NCBI GenBank assembly: GCA_002786025.1
Contig: NHNW01000026.1
Coordinates: 1 to 64,000, forward strand
DNA: 64,000 bases
Direction: 5' to 3'
Source: Zasmidium citrigriseum
Taxonomy: Eukaryota; Ascomycota; Dothideomycetes; Mycosphaerellales; Mycosphaerellaceae
Numbering within the stretch: position 1 is the stretch's first letter; each line of letters opens with the position of its first letter. A program made the position numbers and the translations under genes. Positions 22,290 to 32,701 of the stretch are shown here, one piece after another. The notes beneath the pieces were generated by a model. That model was not told the DNA's origin, did not search any database, and saw nothing but the letters and a program-made list of their open reading frames with translations.

Positions 22290-22694
22290 ATGCAATTCAC
22301 CACCACCCTCCTCACCATCTTGGCCGCCAGCAGCGCACTGGCTGCGCCTGTGGATTCAGCCACCACCTCCCTCGAGGCCCGCAAGGTTGCCCCAGAGAAG
22401 ACCACCTGCGAGGCCTATCGCAACGACATGTTTAACATCAATCAGAGCGTTTTCGAAGTCGTTATCGGACGCCCATACCTTGGTGGCGGCCGCTGCAAGG
22501 AGCTTCGCTCCAAGATCAACAAGATCGCCAAGGTTGACTACATGAAATGCTCCGGCTCGAGTGGCAAGGCCAACACGAAGCTCGTCATTCACAGTTCAAT
22601 GGACAAGAAGAACATCGCCAACATGAACAAGGGCCTCAGGAATGCTTACCCTGAGATCAAGTTCAACTGCCCTACCTCGATCTACAATCCATAG
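22290..22694 (+). CDS. Small secreted cysteine protein
   Basis: Single exon, 134 residues. A clear signal peptide (MQFTTTLLTILAASSALA, cleavage before AP) is followed by a short Ser/Thr/Glu stretch and a basic mature domain. The mature part has four cysteines (CEAY, GRCKE, MKCSG, FNCPT), enough for two disulfides, and is rich in Lys and Asn. I do not recognise the family. Size, secretion signal and even cysteine number fit an extracellular effector-like, antimicrobial or wall-associated protein, but this is inference. The ATG context CAAAAACAATGC is good for a fungal start. Confidence 0.75.
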   Translation: MQFTTTLLTILAASSALAAPVDSATTSLEARKVAPEKTTCEAYRNDMFNINQSVFEVVIGRPYLGGGRCKELRSKINKIAKVDYMKCSGSSGKANTKLVIHSSMDKKNIANMNKGLRNAYPEIKFNCPTSIYNP

Positions 22695-23050
22695 GCGGAC
22701 GTTCTTAAAGGCTTGAGGGCCATTGTGTAGTCAGAGTAAGTCTTGCGTTTCTTTGCTTCTAAGTGTTCTTCATCTCGTACGGCAATGCTCCTCTCGGGCT
22801 CGTAGGTCATATCAAAAAAGACAGATGAAATTGTCATTCGTTTCCCACGATACTGTAAAGTGTCTCCCTAGGTCGGAGACAGCGACTACTCTAATTCTTT
22901 CGTTGAAGGGCTTTCGTCTCTCTGCGGGTGTTGGCCCGATTCTATCCTCGTGATGAACGCTGCGTTCTTCCACAATACTCCAGCCACCCAAAAGATTACT
23001 CCGACGATCGCTTGTGCGCGAGCAATTTAAAGGCACACATTCCCACATTC
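22695..23050. other. Short intergenic region
   Basis: 3' flank of the secreted-protein gene and 3' flank of the next minus-strand gene. I see no further gene. Confidence 0.5.
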
Positions 23051-23503
23051 TTACTCCCCCTCCACACCCGGCCCCAACATATTCGTCACCCCAACCGCAA
23101 GCCACACTCCCTCCCCACTCCTCCTCAAATCAAACACACTAACCACATCCTTCGTCAAACCCTCCGGCAGTCCACTAGCTTTCAAATTCACCCACACCGT
23201 AGCGACCGACAGCTTGAGATTAACATCGACCTTTGTGCTCGTGACTTTCACGTGGTAAGAAGGAAATTGTCGGTGGCGATCTTGCACGTAGAGCATGGTG
23301 TCGGTTTTGCTAGAGATGCTGGGGGACGTTCCGCGGATGGTGAAGGTGCGAGCGACGGACGGCCAGGATTTGGAAGATGGGGAGAATGTGCCCGTGTTGA
23401 TTTCGGTGAGGAGGTCGAGGATGAGAGATTCGACCTCGGCGGCGGCTTTTCCATTGGGGTCGTCTTTGGCTGGGATAGGTTCGTTGGAGTGCTGAGGTGA
23501 CAT
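23051..23503 (-). CDS. Hypothetical protein, possibly NTF2/SnoaL-like
   Basis: Single exon, 150 residues from an ATG. Residues 20-40 look like a helix (AAAEVESLILDLLTEI). Residues 75-145 alternate in a beta-strand pattern (YHVKVTSTKVDVNLKLSVATVWVNL, VVSVFDLRRSGEGVWLAVGV) as in the curved sheet of NTF2-like folds. No catalytic residues can be assigned. It precedes a gene of the same probable fold on the same strand (24124-24577). The fold assignment is inference from pattern only. Confidence 0.55.
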   Translation of the reverse strand: MSPQHSNEPIPAKDDPNGKAAAEVESLILDLLTEINTGTFSPSSKSWPSVARTFTIRGTSPSISSKTDTMLYVQDRHRQFPSYHVKVTSTKVDVNLKLSVATVWVNLKASGLPEGLTKDVVSVFDLRRSGEGVWLAVGVTNMLGPGVEGE

Positions 23504-24123
23504 GTTGGAGGAGTGCTCGACAGCCCAGGGAATCTCGGATTGCGGAAGCTCTTCTTCAACCGTTAATTCGCTGTCGCTAATGTCATAGAATCAGAAACAT
23601 GTGCTTCCGTGAGGGTTTTAACAGTGTGTGTAGGCTTCAGTGGTCTTTCGCAGCCCTACAGCTTTTTGAGATGGCGATGATGTATCTCCCGAAGTTGAAA
23701 GTAACGAAGAGCTGTCAGGCCTATTAGTCAGGTATGATGTCGAAAGCTCCTGCTGCTTTTGTTATTAGTACGCATTTGGGGAAGTAGAGTAACATTCTCA
23801 GCGAGTCGTGAGCTTGTGAGACTGTTCGATCAAGACTTTCATCAGATGATCTCGCTCTACGCACAAAACTCATGTCGAACGTTCTTACCATGTTTTGTGG
23901 AGCAAACGGGTCCATTGGAGACAAAGTCAGGTTGGGAATTGCATGAGTTTCTCTAAGAACAAATACTTCTGTCAAAAGTAGCCATGCCCCTGGCACATTG
24001 GAATGTATCGAGTGGTGACAACGTGCTATGACATGCACAAAAGGGAAACGGCAGTGCAGGTGCAGGACCGAGTCAGATAGTGGTGTGTCTGCGTCTTTAA
24101 ACACCAATGGGCCAAGTGAGCTC
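23504..24123. other. Intergenic region
   Basis: The 620 bases between two minus-strand genes hold only short open frames on both strands, for example 23724-24179 minus, which runs into the next gene's 3' end. None has domain features. Confidence 0.5.
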
Positions 24124-24577
24124 TCAAGTGAGACCATAAGTAGGAGCCTCTTCAACCGGTCCCCAAACTGACCGTTCAATGAGACTCAGCATCCTTCCAC
24201 TTTCCCTGTCCACTTCACCAAACATGAAGCTCTCGAACTTCATCGGAACCCCCTCCACCTTGATCGTGCCAGTCATTCGCGCCGCCAGTCGATCCCCATC
24301 ACGCAGGAACTCTTCGCTACACAACAAGTAAGGAAATGCTCGATAAGGGGAAGAAGAAGCTCACAGACACTTTTGGTAGATAATCCGAGACTTTCGACCG
24401 CCATTCAGCCACGTCGTGCACATTCTTGTCAAAGTCGAACCGTTCGCCGTTCATGATGTGGTAGAAGGCTGGCATCGATGTGGCTTTTGCGTAGTCGATG
24501 GCTTCCTCTGGTGGTCCTGTGAGGCTCCATTCCATGTAGCGTTGGAAGCCTTCGCGGGACGATGTGTATTCGGACAT
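24124..24577 (-). CDS. SnoaL/NTF2-like fungal protein
   Basis: Two exons, 133 residues: 24369-24577 and 24124-24316. The intron (24317-24368) begins GTCTGTGAGC and ends TGTGTAG; this phase joins DYLPKV to EEFLRDGDRLAARMTG, the spacing I recall for related fungal proteins. A second donor six bases further in (GTGAGC) with a later acceptor is also in frame and would change two residues. Conserved blocks are SREGFQRYMEWSLTG, PAFYHIMNGERFDFD and FESFMFGEVDRESGRM. Such proteins bind small hydrophobic ligands or act as cyclases or isomerases; no substrate can be given here. Confidence 0.75.
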
Positions 24578-24779
24578 TTTCCGTTAGATTGAAGTGGCGG
24601 TTCTTGCTGATGCGGCAGTGCGCGCAAATAGATGTAGCCTTTGAATCCGAGTTGTTTTGAGTGGTATTTATGCCCGCAGTGACCGTGCTGTTGGACGTCA
24701 AGCTCTGGGAAGGATCATCTCAGGTGAATCCTTCCCCTTAGGGCATGTCTCGCTCCATAGATGGCTTGTTCTCAAGTTT

Positions 24780-26891
24780 TCAAAGTCCATCAGAACCTCT
24801 CGTTCGTTTCCGTACAATCTTGTCATCATAATGTGTCTCATCATCTGTTCGGCCAATCTCGACTCCAGTAGATACACGAACATCGTCAACGCCGAGAATG
24901 ACCTGTGGTGCATACGATCGCACGCCCTCATCTCTCCGCTCCGATGGGATTAGGGGATCGATCCACCGAGGAATGACGAGCGTACTCAGGACTGTCAGGA
25001 TTGCGATGTGCGCAACAGCAAAAGCAAAGATCATCAATGGATCACTGCGCACGGCCGTGAATGTTGGATAGCCAAAGGAGAAGACGATGGCTAGTACTGG
25101 GCATGAGATGTATCGGAGGCAGAGGTGCCAGAAGACGGGTAGTGGCCAGTTTCTGCCGTATGCTACAGTCGTGTTGAGATCGCGGCGAAGTTGGTTACCC
25201 TGTCGAGAAAGTTAGTAGCACGATGCGACCGAGCAGACTATATCACTTACCGAGTAGAACGCCAGCCACCAAAGCCTGGAAAGGTATTGGTTCTTGCCCC
25301 AAAACCTAGGAGGCATCGAGTCTGGAGTCTTTGCAATCACAACAGAAACAAGGGCGAGGACAGCAAACAGGCCAAATCCAGCTCCAAGACCCGCATTCAC
25401 ACTGACCGTATGAGCAAGAACCAGACCAAGAAACATGCCGCCGACGAAGCCGGTTTGATGTACGACGAAAGCAGGGATCCCGACCTGTCCGACAACATCC
25501 ACGCAACGATAGATCACAGTGGCACCATAGCACTCGGCGAAGACAGTAGCAGGCAAGACCAGATTGTTCGTGTTACCATCGATGGCATCAAGAAGCCCAG
25601 GTCCGAACTCAGTAGTGTACATCAGCGAGATGAGGAAAGCAATGATGACCGAGCCAGTGGTGATGTAAATTCTGGGAGTCTTCCTCCCCCAGTTCGTATC
25701 GCAGATGGTCGTGACCAGGACATCATGCAGCACGAAAGCCGAGCTGACGGCGAGCATGAAGAGCGTGAAGAAGAATATGACCGACCACACCTGAGCGCCG
25801 GGCATCTGGGCGAGTCCTGCCGGAAGCGTGATGAAGCCAAGCGAGAAAGATCCTACTGTCCCGGTGTTGGCTGGTGTCATTCCGAGGTAGCCAACGACAC
25901 TGAACACTGCAAAGCCGCAGGCGATCTCGAAGACGGAGTTGCTGCAGGCGATGATGACGGCGTCCTGGACTGCGTTGGCGTTGGCGGCGTTGTAGGAAGC
26001 GTAGGCTGTGTAGTATCCGAATCCTACGCCCGTGGAATAGAAGACTTGTCCTAGAGCGGCCTGCCAGATCTGTCCGCCTACTAGCTGGCCGGCATTGAAC
26101 TGGCCCACGTACAGTCTGATTCCATCGATCGCGTTCGGTAGCGTCGCTCCTCGAACCACGAGTACGATGATCATGATAATAGGCAATCCCATCGTGAAGT
26201 AAACGACCTTTCCAGTAACCGACACACCCTTATAAATGCAAAGCCATACGACCAGCCATGCGAAAGCTGTCCAGCCGACGTGCTCGCCCACGACTCCGAC
26301 GCCTGGGTAGGACATGTAGACTCCCTGATCGATCGCTTCAGCGGCCGTAGCTGGGACTGGTGGGACGTTTTGAAGTACGTCGTTGTAGTAGAAGTCCTCG
26401 AGACGTCCTTCCCATGGCAAGGGGCTTTCAAAGGAGGCTCTGAAGAAGCGGAGGACCCATGCGAGCATTGGGACGTAGTAGATCACGATGAGGCCGGAAA
26501 CCCAGAGGTTGCCCAGCGCTGTGCCGCGGGCGCGCTTATTGAGAGCCTTTACAATTCATTGTTAGCAGAATTCTGCTGTATCATTTGAAGGGATACTTGC
26601 ATTGTAAGCGAGGATCGGGCCACCACGAAAAGAAGATCCCAGAGCGACTTCAAGGATGAGGGTTGGAATGGCCACCAAGCCAAGAGCCAAAAAGTATGGT
26701 ATGGACCATTGGATTCCGTTGTTGTTGAAGACTTGAGAAGGAAACCTCAGCAGATTGCCAAATCCAATCGCGCCTCCCATCGATGCGAGGACGTAGGAAG
26801 TTCGTGATTGCCATTGGTCGCGGCCATCATCGGTCTTTTTGTTTGAATCCTTGACGAAGTAGTTCCGAACAGCATGGAGCGGGTTCTTCAT
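24780..26891 (-). CDS. Sodium:neurotransmitter symporter (SNF) family transporter
   Basis: Three exons, 668 residues: 26601-26891, 25251-26546 and 24780-25199. The protein starts with a 30-residue polar N-terminus, then QWQSRTSYVLASMGGAIGFGNLLRFPSQVF, shown here as adjoining blocks around the SNF TM1 motif GxxxGxGNLWRFP-like GAIGFGNLLRFPS. About 12 TM segments follow, including the GVGFGYYTAYASYN block corresponding to TM6. The family carries amino acids or related solutes with Na+ at the plasma membrane. Intron 2 (25200-25250) has a perfect branch site, CTACTAAC. Intron 1 (26547-26600) must start with GC (GCAAGT) to keep ILAYN-ALNKRARG in frame. The start at 26891 gives the conserved-looking MKNPLHAVRNYF; the frame is open further upstream. 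Confidence 0.88.
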
Positions 26892-27428
26892 TGCGTTGCT
26901 GTCGTGTCTGTAGGTGAAGTGCTTGAGATAATGGGATATCGTGGCATGGCTGAAAGATATATACTGGACAGATAAACGAGCCTCGCCAGGCCAAGTCAGT
27001 GAAGTAGGGCGAGCCAAGCCTTGTCGCTCGTCATCCCTCTCTGCGCCTATGTCTTGGTCTAGATACGAAGACGCAACGCACGCGATTGGGCCTATTATTT
27101 GATATCTTGTCAGGCAGGCCCAAGAGCTCACATCCTTGGGCTGTATGAAAGCGTGAGGTTGATTGGTGGTGTTGATGTGCTTGCACGTGGCATCGATCTT
27201 GACCCACCTCACGTGGCGCTCTTGTGCATTCAGCTGGGATGGATCATGCTTGAGACCATGAAGTGGTCCGCGGAGTCGGTTGTAGTGGCGCTCGAGATGG
27301 GGAGAGCCTAGACATGGGTGCGGACAACCTTGTTGCGCTGCGTATTACTTTTTCCGCTCTGGCTCTTTGGCAGGATTGCAGACTGCCTGTCGGTTCGACT
27401 GAGCAAATGCTCCATTCGACGAATCTGT
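26892..27428. other. Intergenic region
   Basis: 5' flank of the SNF transporter and 3' flank of the DAL5-type permease. An ATATATA box lies near 26960. The open frames here are short and overlapping. Confidence 0.5.
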
Positions 27429-29216
27429 CTACAGAGTATATCGAAACTGCTTGTTGGTCTTGTCAGTGAAGTCGTCCTCGTAGGCATGATCAAAGCCCTC
27501 GGCCCCAGCTTGATCCCGTTTCTTATTGTCCCAAACGCAGACAAGGCGATACGTCAGGATGGACACAATCGTGGCGGACAGTGTAGCAACGGTGGTGATC
27601 CAGCCAGTCTTATATTCGGGAGCTTCCGTTGCCTTGAAAACCAAGGGGCCAAGGAAGTTTCCTGCCACAGTTAGTAATGTGCTCTAAACCGAGAAAGCAG
27701 GATGACATACCTAGACAGTAACCCACAAAGACACCGCTGGAGCTGAGAGACCTCTTGGTGTATCCAGCGCAATTCACAATGACGATCTGCCAAAGTTAGT
27801 ACTATGCAGTCCGCCGAGAATTTGGCTTTTGCTTACACTCATCAGGACAGCGTACCCGCCGCCATAGGATGCCAAGATGTAGACCGCAAACAGGCGACCG
27901 CCGGTGCTGGTGATGGGAAGTTGCCAAAGCAAGCAAGAGGCTAGCAGAGACACCGCAACCGTTATGGCCACCAGGTAGCATCTCCATCCTTTGAACTTCA
28001 TGGCGATGTAGGGCGTGAAAAGCTCAATCGTGCCAATGATCGCACCTGCGGGCATGACCAGTAGCAGCGAGTTGAGGCCGCTGAACCCTAGCTGGTTGAT
28101 GATGATCGGCGTGAACGTGGAGACTGGTCCATTGACAACGAGCATGCAGAACGCGGTGGCGAAGAGGAGCCAGAACTTGACATCAAGCAGCAGTTCCCAG
28201 AGCTGAGACCACTTGAAGTGTGTATTTCGCACGCCGGCATTGTTCTCTCGCATGCGAGCTACTGCGATGTACCGTTCGCGAGGGGTGAAGCGCTTGGCTC
28301 GTATGGGGTCTGGTGGCAGGAAGAAGAGGACGATGAAAGACCAGAGGATTGTAATGGCTCCGGCCACGAGGTACTGAAGATGTTAGCTGAGTCGTCTGTA
28401 GCGGCGAGAAACGGAGAATGACCATGTATCGCCAAGGGCTGAGGCTGCCTTCGATATGTCCCAAGCCGTAGTTGATCAGGGGCGCCACTATCGAGACGTA
28501 ACCTGTAGCACTGTACCATGCACCCATACGGAAAGCTTGTTCTTGCTGGAAAGTTGTCAGTGCCTTGCCCGACGCAATCAGATCTTTCCAATACCATACC
28601 TTGCGATACCAGCCACCCACTACCATCATGAAGCCAGGGGAGACACCGGACTCAAGAAACCCCAGGAAGAAGCGTTGAGCGTATAAGCCTTGGTAGTTGT
28701 GGCAGGCCGCGGTCAGCATCAGACAAATGCCCCATAGAATCACGATTCCAAACAGGACTCGCTCAATCGGATATCGCTGGGTGAGGACGATGGCCGGATA
28801 TGCCCCACAAATGAAGCCGAGATAAAATATGGCAGAGGAGAACGAGTATCTTTCCCCGATGGTGAGCTCGAGGTCAGTTCTCAGACCGAAGAGCGCCTAA
28901 ACGAAGTCAATTGGAAAGTTTTTGCAGATCGAGGTGGTTTTCTTACAGCCTGCGAAAGCATTGCCTTGTCGTAGTATTGCAGCCCGTACGTCAATACGAG
29001 CAGCGAAAGCAAGCGCCTGTCAATCTTGCGGACGACTTTCTTCTCTTCTTCAGGAGTCCATTCCATCGGACCATCGTAGCTCGCTAGCACTTTCATGGCC
29101 TCATCGTTGTGAAGGGTGTCGACCTGAACGGTCTTCTCAAGGTCTGCAGCATCTTCCGTGTTCGTGGCGATCTGCTCCAGCTGGGCATCGTGCTTGGGCT
29201 TGTCTGCGGACTCCAT
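27429..29216 (-). CDS. MFS permease, allantoate/DAL5-type (anion:cation symporter family)
   Basis: Six exons, 511 residues: 28947-29216, 28600-28896, 28423-28545, 27837-28373, 27711-27786 and 27429-27661. A 60-residue polar N-terminus leads to VVRKIDRRLLSLLVLTYGLQYYDKAMLSQA, here split around the DAL5-family signature D-(R/K)-R-L-L plus Y-x-D-K-x-x-L. Further signatures are the RFFLGFLESGVSPGFM block and GAWYSATGYVSIVAPL. Family members import allantoate, vitamins, nicotinate or other organic anions with protons. The 54-base intron at 28546-28599 is a multiple of three without a stop, so retention would insert 18 residues. The neighbouring SNF transporter is on the same strand but separately promoted. 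Confidence 0.9.
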
Positions 29217-30164
29217 GGTATATTCTTGCGCAGTGTTACCAGTCTAGAACAAGAGATCATGGAAGAAAAGGATCGCTGGCAAGGATAGATTTATAACTCA
29301 AAGATCGGAGCCTTCGGCGAGAGCGTATGCCATCTGCGTGCTCGGTAATTGCTCATGATACTTCCCCTCACAGTTTCACTGAGCCAAGACCAGCAGTGAT
29401 CCTTCTCGCGGGGAAAACATACCATGTTTGAGGCTCAGAGTGGGGTACTTGGGTACGGTTGACACTGATGCTTTGACACCGCATGTGCCGCTCGCGTGCG
29501 ATGCATGCAACCGTTGCATACACACAGAAAGTCATCCGAGGAAGGGAAGATGGTACCACCGGCAGCCGGGTCGCTGTCTTGCAGAAAGTCTTGATTGGAT
29601 CACACATGGGCGCGGGATGCACCGTATTCACGTTGCAGAGACGCTCCCCCGAGTTCAGGACTTGGCCGTGGCGACAATGCAGCGTATAGTTATGGATCCT
29701 GTTGACACTGCATTGTCATCAGACGTGACTTTCGTCATGTTGATCATCATGGTGCGAGTTTTGTTCGTGGTGATGCCGGCAGTGTGCTGAAATGATGGAA
29801 GATGTCGTTGTTGTGTCGAAGACCTGAGGGTCGAGAGAAGAAGCTCCCCTCCCCTCCACACTTGGCTCGCTGGGCGGTACGTGCACGCTAAGGCGGAGAA
29901 ACAACAACTCATCATCACGGGTTCATCTTCTCTATCTTTCACTTCATTGACATGACAGTGATCTTGTTCTTGATGGCTGCCAGTCGGCCCGATAAACCGT
30001 TGAATGCAGCCTCCTCGGCTCACATTGTTTCATTGATGATGGTCCTCTTTTGATGCAGGTCCTCACTTGATGCGGGGCCCGAAGCACCCTTTCACTTTCA
30101 AGGAAGTAGAGCCTCGACAGTCTCTGTCCAGTCTGCTGGAACATCATGCCGCTTTGCTCGAAGA
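29217..30164. other. Divergent intergenic region, permease / HET gene
   Basis: About 950 bases with short open frames on both strands (for example 29428-29790 plus). None has recognisable domains. It probably contains both promoters. Confidence 0.5.
29290..29295 (-). promoter_or_regulatory. Candidate TATA box of the DAL5-type permease
   Basis: TATAAA on the minus strand, about 75 bases upstream of the ATG at 29216. The position is typical for a fungal core promoter. Confidence 0.4.
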
Positions 30165-32405
30165 ATGTTAGCATCCGAGTACCAATACGGACCATTGCCT
30201 TCGGCGGACACCCATATCCGGCTTATTACAATCTTACCACGCACGCCATTTAACCCTATCCCTCTTGCCCTGCGAACGGTATCTCTGAGCGATGCTACTG
30301 GCAAGTACGACGCTGTATCCTACACCTGGGATAACGTTCTGCCGGTGCATGAAGTCTTGATAGAAGGCAAGCGGTCCTGGATTCGCGAGAACATCTGGCG
30401 CTTCCTTCGACATTGCTGCTCCACCAAGCTTGGCGAGAAAATCCATCGAGATATCTGGATTGACTCGATATGCATCAACCAGAAGAACATCCCTGAGAAG
30501 AACGCACAAGTCCAGCGAATGGCCATGATATTTTCTCATGCGAGGAACGTCATTGTCTGGCTAGGGCAGGCGAGCCGGCAGAGTATCTGGGCAGACTATG
30601 GGCTAGGCCGCTACTATCGCATGGCTGACTTCATGCGTGAGGTAGCGAGTCAACAAGATACCCTAGACGATGGCGACACCGCTCTGAAGACAGATATTCG
30701 ACGATTGATGACCAGTTCGTACTGGACTCGCCTCTGGGTCATACAGGAAGTAGCTCTGGCCAAGCAAGCTCTTGTGGTACTCGGCACAGAACTCTGTGAC
30801 CTCACGATCTTTCGGGGGGTCTCGAATGTTGCGCGTCAGTTTTTCCAGGATGGCAGCCTTGAAGGTGAAGATGAGGTCTGGCGATCTGCCGCAAAACAAG
30901 TTGATCAACTTGCGCAACGTCACCTGTACAGAGAAACTCAGTCAGTCTACCGCGGCTTGGCACCTCTCGTGCAGTCCTTTGCCGCTCAACAATGTCACGA
31001 TCCCCACGATCATGTGTATGGCCTTCTTGGATTACTTGACAGCGATCCGGGTCTCGTCATCGATTACGATCTTGATATGGAGCTTCTCTTCTGGCAAGTC
31101 CTGCGGGTGACACATCGAGAAGTAAGTGCGATAACCTCCGGTTCTCAAAGAGATTCTTATCAGTGGAACATGGAGAGTGTCCTAGAAGTGTTTGGTCTGG
31201 GGCTTCAGGATGTATTTGCACATCATGGACTGAAACATCGAATCGTTGACGATCGCTTTCCCGTGGAGCTAAAGAACAGCGGCCGTGTGAAGTCACCGAC
31301 GGATAGGTCACTCGGTAGGCTTGATTTCGATGCGAGTACATCGATCTTCTCGCTGATTGTCAGCCAGTACTACTATGGCGACTTGTCGATTCTGGTTTCC
31401 TCGGATCGAACCTACGCCAAACTTGCCTATGTCTCAGATCCACTGAATGTGGCTTACGCAGGCGACATATTTGGCAAGTCAGTTGAGTTCCGTGAGATGG
31501 ACTTGTCAGATCACATTCTACAGGACCTCTTTGCATCTATGGAGCAGCAAGGATTGACTGAAGAGAAGCTTCACAAAAGTGACGAAGCAGGAGGGTCGCT
31601 GTCGATCGGCTTCTCGTTCAGAAGTCTAGTGGAGCTGTCAAGACTAAGTGCGCTTGGGCACGACTACCTACATCCGGCTGAGAAGGCAAGAGATGGATAT
31701 GTCGGTGGCGCTAGACAATGGCCTAATGGATTTCCGTGGGGGGAAGTGATGGGAAGGGCTCAAGCTGCACGTCTTTCGATCCCCGAAGGACGATCAAATG
31801 ATTGTTTGGGACTTCTTTGTTCCGCAGTGCGCTTCAGCACGGGCCGCCGTCGTCTTCATTATTCAAGTAGGTACCTGTGGAGGCGCCACGGGAGAGACTC
31901 AATTCGAGCTGGCTGGATTGGTCGTAAGCACAGCTGTGTAGTCTCTCAACACCCGCCGACGCCCTCAAGCATAGGCAGTCTTGCAACCGAGACCACCCGA
32001 GTAGTTCGTTGCTTCTCATGGAACTTGGTTGAAATTCCGCTATCGTCAGCGGCCGCGACAACCAGGCACTTGGGGGTAGAGTTCCGAGACTGCTGGAGCA
32101 TCCACGGGCATGTGAACTCCTTCGTTCTGGGAGTCTTGGAACGGCCGCCAGTTCGATCAATAATACCAAGGATAGGAAGCATCTCCACCAGGCACCATAC
32201 AAGTCAGAGCCAGCTCCTGCAGTCCATGGAGTTGTATCGATCCGACGGCAGTTGCACAAGTACAGCCTCACGAAGCCAAGCGCAGATGCGAAGATACGAA
32301 CAAGCCGAAGTCCCCCGACTACAAGGGTCCTTAGATATGACGAGCGTTGAGTACCAATCAAAGAAAATAGCGAGAACTACGAGCATGCGAAAGAAAAGAG
32401 GCTGA
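30165..32405 (+). CDS. Heterokaryon incompatibility (HET) domain protein
   Basis: The continuous frame is 746 residues. The HET domain occupies about residues 40-215: YDAVSYTW, DIWIDSICINQKN, RNVIVWLG and YWTRLWVIQEVALA, the three classical blocks plus the connecting strand. A regulatory region follows (AQQCHDPHDHVYGLLGLL, the usual post-HET block). HET proteins trigger cell death after fusion of unlike strains or in self/non-self recognition, and act in the cytoplasm. From about residue 510 this frame becomes Arg/Ser/His-rich and unlike protein. The next frame (about 31765-31941) instead reads KLHVFRSPKDDQMIVWDFFV and continues plausibly to TAG at 31941. The true C-terminus is therefore probably reached by a splice (for example 31686-31764, weak GC donor, total 565 residues) or marks a frameshift. 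Confidence 0.82.
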   Translation: MLASEYQYGPLPSADTHIRLITILPRTPFNPIPLALRTVSLSDATGKYDAVSYTWDNVLPVHEVLIEGKRSWIRENIWRFLRHCCSTKLGEKIHRDIWIDSICINQKNIPEKNAQVQRMAMIFSHARNVIVWLGQASRQSIWADYGLGRYYRMADFMREVASQQDTLDDGDTALKTDIRRLMTSSYWTRLWVIQEVALAKQALVVLGTELCDLTIFRGVSNVARQFFQDGSLEGEDEVWRSAAKQVDQLAQRHLYRETQSVYRGLAPLVQSFAAQQCHDPHDHVYGLLGLLDSDPGLVIDYDLDMELLFWQVLRVTHREVSAITSGSQRDSYQWNMESVLEVFGLGLQDVFAHHGLKHRIVDDRFPVELKNSGRVKSPTDRSLGRLDFDASTSIFSLIVSQYYYGDLSILVSSDRTYAKLAYVSDPLNVAYAGDIFGKSVEFREMDLSDHILQDLFASMEQQGLTEEKLHKSDEAGGSLSIGFSFRSLVELSRLSALGHDYLHPAEKARDGYVGGARQWPNGFPWGEVMGRAQAARLSIPEGRSNDCLGLLCSAVRFSTGRRRLHYSSRYLWRRHGRDSIRAGWIGRKHSCVVSQHPPTPSSIGSLATETTRVVRCFSWNLVEIPLSSAAATTRHLGVEFRDCWSIHGHVNSFVLGVLERPPVRSIIPRIGSISTRHHTSQSQLLQSMELYRSDGSCTSTASRSQAQMRRYEQAEVPRLQGSLDMTSVEYQSKKIARTTSMRKKRG

Positions 32406-32607
32406 GTGCTGCAAAAGTATTGATAGGAAGGCCCAATGCTTGATTGTACATGAGCGGGTTCTACTAGCACTCCAACTCTCAGCTTCCATCCGCTCGCCGT
32501 GCATTCTGAGCGACTTTTCAAGGCTTCGCCTCAATGCTCATATCGCTGCCTCATGAACAGTCTCGTAGATCTCGTATCTAGATTTCCCAGTCAGTGTTGG
32601 ACGAGCG

Positions 32608-32613
32608 TATATA
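32608..32613 (+). promoter_or_regulatory. Candidate TATA box of the RTA1 gene
   Basis: TATATA lies 89 bases upstream of the ATG at 32702, in a pyrimidine-rich leader. Confidence 0.35.
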
Positions 32614-32701
32614 GAGACGACTTCGAGAGCACACTGTTCTTCATACAAAGCGCCAAACCTCAATTACTTCCACGCAATTGTCTCAGATCTTTAGATTGAA
32701 C

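Noticed and set aside
25191..26054. 287-codon plus-strand open frame
   Set aside because: Exactly antisense to the SNF transporter; Asp/Arg/Glu-rich shadow without domains.
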